In this document: one piece after another, positions 6,295 to 8,049 of the stretch
Numbering within the stretch: the first letter of the stretch is position 1
How the letters are laid out: every line of letters starts with the position of its first letter
NCBI GenBank assembly: GCA_900770405.1
Contig: CAAGKL010000160.1
Span: 1-8,049, forward strand
DNA length: 8,049 nt
Direction: 5' to 3'
DNA from: Clostridia bacterium
GTDB taxonomy: Bacteria; Bacillota; Clostridia; UBA1381
Translations under genes and position numbers: made by a program
The notes under the pieces: generated by a model
Told to the model about the DNA's origin: nothing
Databases searched by the model: none
What the model saw: the letters and a program-made list of their open reading frames with translations, nothing else

Positions 6295-8049
6295 ATGAAG
6301 AAAAAAATTATGTCGTTTGTGTGCGCGCTGGTGATGATAATTGCCGCGGCGGAGCCCGCGTTCGCGGCGGATTCGGAGACGTTATATACTCAGTTCAAAA
6401 ATGCCTCGCTCACAGAGCTGCGCAATTGCTTTATTGATAATTTCGGCTCGTTTGACGTAAGTCATGACGGGAATACATACACCGATTCGCAGAAAAGCCT
6501 GATTATACTCGATGCGTGGCAGAGGGGCTTTGACAGCTTTGAGGAGCTGAACAGCAATACAACAAGAGCGGCGCAGAGTCTTGCGGATAAGAAGAATAAC
6601 CCCACGCTTGTCGGGCTTTCGGGGTATTCTAACGTCAATCTGAGCTTTGACCCGCCCGCAGAAACGAGCCTGAAGGACGTGTTTAAAATCGGCAATGCGG
6701 AATTTATCGTTTTAGACAGTGTGCCCGGCGAGGACGGAGAGCAGCAGTTTTTCGTTATGGCAAAGGACTATTACGGAACGGTCGCGCTTGACCCGGATAA
6801 TCTCGGGCGATGGGACGATTTTTATTATAAGCTGCTGCCGTATAAGCTGACAAACCAGATGGCGTTCGGAAATTACCCCACGTACAATCTGCCGACGGAG
6901 ATTTTAAAGCATATCGACGTACTTCACGAATGGAATGTCGAGCCGGGCTCGGGCGCGGGGTACACGGCAGAGAACGTGCTTGTCGCGCCGATCAGCGTTA
7001 TATCGGCGACGGAGTATCTGAAATACGGCGAAAAAATCGGACTTGACCGTGAGAGCGGGCTTTACTGGACGCGCACGCCGGTGCTGGGCGATTCGGTGTC
7101 GCATTTTACCGTGAATACGGCTGCGCCAAAGATTTTCAGCAAAAACAAGGGCTGGGGCGGCAATTATTTAAGACCGGTGTTTTACCTGAAGGGTTCGTTT
7201 TTCAGGCAGGAGAAAATGGAAAAATGCGGCGAAAACGTTGCGGCATATCTTGACGCTATGCTTGACGAAAGCGATATTGCCGCGCTCTATTCCGAGGACG
7301 AAATCGAATCGGTGTTCGGGAGTCTGTCGGTCGTGCCCGGCGAGATAAAGGGCAATGCGGTTGTGGGCGAGACCCTGACGGTCGATTACACGTACGACGG
7401 AAAAATCGCCCTCACCGATGTGGACATAGTATGGATGCGCAGCGAGGATAAGACGGACTGGCAGCAAATACCGGGAGCGGTCGGGAAAAGCTACCGGCTA
7501 ACGGACGAGGACGCGGGGCATTTTATAAGAGCGGAATTTTACCCGAAATTCGATTCCGTCATTTTCAAAAACGGCAGAAGAACCTATGCCGAAAAACAGG
7601 ACGCGGTTTTCACCGACAGCGGCATAGCTGCGGCGGTAAAAGAGGTTGATGCGGCAAGCGATACAAAGACCCTGCGGGCGCTTTTGGAAAAATACGAGCC
7701 GCTGTTCCACTGCGATTACACGGAGGAAAAATTCCCCGAGGGCGCGGCGAAAATTTTCATAAACGACAGCGTCAGCACCGTTTCCGAGGTTGTGGATTTG
7801 TATAACGGGGCGATTGCGCTGGACGAATTTGCAACCGCGGAAAATGCAAGGGAAAAGGCGGAGAGCCGGTATCTGCTCGGGAGCATACCCGAATACGAAA
7901 AGCTGAAAACCGAGCAGCAGAAGGACAGCGTTGTTTTGAGCCTGTCCGCACTTGATGCCGGAAAGGAAAAGCTGAGCGCCTTTATCGAAAAGGCGAAAGA
8001 GCTGATTATGCTCGAAAGGTTCAATAATGCCGAACGCGGGGATATTGTC
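6295..8049 (+). CDS. Exported DUF6273-like/Ig protein with helical region, 3'-truncated by the window; function unknown
   Basis: The frame runs without a stop from ATG 6295 to the window end (585 residues visible). Residues 1-24 are a signal peptide (MKKKIMSF ... PAFA|A). Residues 25-110 are a probable helical N-terminal segment (SLTELRNCFIDNF; SFEELNS). Residues about 130-305 form a diverged DUF6273-like domain: FIVLDS early, YKLTNQMAFGN in the middle, VLVAPISVISATEYLKYG, YWTRTP at 257-262 and YLRPVFYLKGSFF from 291. The linker LYSEDEIESVFG leads to an Ig-like module at 346-418 (NAVVGETLTVDY, core Trp380, DAGHFIRAEFYP). Residues 442-585 are charged and helix-rich with two loosely similar units (EVDAASDTKTLRALLEKY ...; EFATAENAREKAESRY ...), as in some clostridial surface proteins. 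It is clearly related to the preceding gene. The missing C-terminus could hold a dockerin, SLH or other anchor, which would decide its location. Confidence 0.85.
   Translation, partial: MKKKIMSFVCALVMIIAAAEPAFAADSETLYTQFKNASLTELRNCFIDNFGSFDVSHDGNTYTDSQKSLIILDAWQRGFDSFEELNSNTTRAAQSLADKKNNPTLVGLSGYSNVNLSFDPPAETSLKDVFKIGNAEFIVLDSVPGEDGEQQFFVMAKDYYGTVALDPDNLGRWDDFYYKLLPYKLTNQMAFGNYPTYNLPTEILKHIDVLHEWNVEPGSGAGYTAENVLVAPISVISATEYLKYGEKIGLDRESGLYWTRTPVLGDSVSHFTVNTAAPKIFSKNKGWGGNYLRPVFYLKGSFFRQEKMEKCGENVAAYLDAMLDESDIAALYSEDEIESVFGSLSVVPGEIKGNAVVGETLTVDYTYDGKIALTDVDIVWMRSEDKTDWQQIPGAVGKSYRLTDEDAGHFIRAEFYPKFDSVIFKNGRRTYAEKQDAVFTDSGIAAAVKEVDAASDTKTLRALLEKYEPLFHCDYTEEKFPEGAAKIFINDSVSTVSEVVDLYNGAIALDEFATAENAREKAESRYLLGSIPEYEKLKTEQQKDSVVLSLSALDAGKEKLSAFIEKAKELIMLERFNNAERGDIV
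6682..7548 (+). other. Copy 2 of the duplicated DUF6273-like/linker/Ig cassette
   Basis: This covers residues 130-418 of the last gene. It aligns by eye with 4308-5195 across the whole unit, including the short linker (YSEDEIESVF versus YTDEEMSAVF) and the Ig start (VVGETLT versus IVGETVT). Identity appears low outside these landmarks, so the duplication is old or the two were acquired separately. Confidence 0.68.

Overview
The window carries four genes, all on the + strand and packed tightly: a 12-base gap, a 1-base overlap and a 10-base gap separate them. This is most simply one operon that continues past both edges. The base composition looks moderately GC-rich by eye. Each internal start has a purine-rich Shine-Dalgarno site, the exported proteins have Gram-positive-style signal peptides, and one protein ends in a type I dockerin. 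Together these suggest an uncultured anaerobic plant-fibre-degrading Clostridia-type Firmicute (gut, rumen or digester). That placement is inference; nothing here fixes the genus.

Bases 1-1806 hold the 3' part of a GH105/GH88-family unsaturated uronyl hydrolase. It has an unusually long N-terminal part with two beta-sandwich-like segments before the (alpha/alpha)6-barrel. Its frame is open from base 1, so the true start lies upstream. Bases 1819-4173 encode a secreted right-handed parallel beta-helix protein (784 aa) ending in a complete two-loop dockerin. Bases 4173-6284 encode an exported multidomain protein (703 aa): an N-terminal domain resembling DUF6273, then two clear Ig-like modules, a third probable beta-sandwich and an unassigned C-terminal part. 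Bases 6295-8049 hold the 5' part (585 aa) of a related exported protein. It carries a diverged copy of the DUF6273-like/linker/Ig cassette and then a helix-rich stretch that runs off the window.

Taken together, the locus looks like part of a pectin/rhamnogalacturonan system. The beta-helix protein would act outside the cell, tethered to a cohesin through its dockerin. The GH105 enzyme would remove the unsaturated uronic acid from lyase products. The two DUF6273/Ig proteins would be surface or extracellular binding or structural proteins of unknown role. The enzyme assignment of the first gene and the dockerin are well supported; the substrate and the roles of genes 3 and 4 are inference. No RNA gene, mobile element, CRISPR array, terminator or non-coding stretch over 300 bases was seen.
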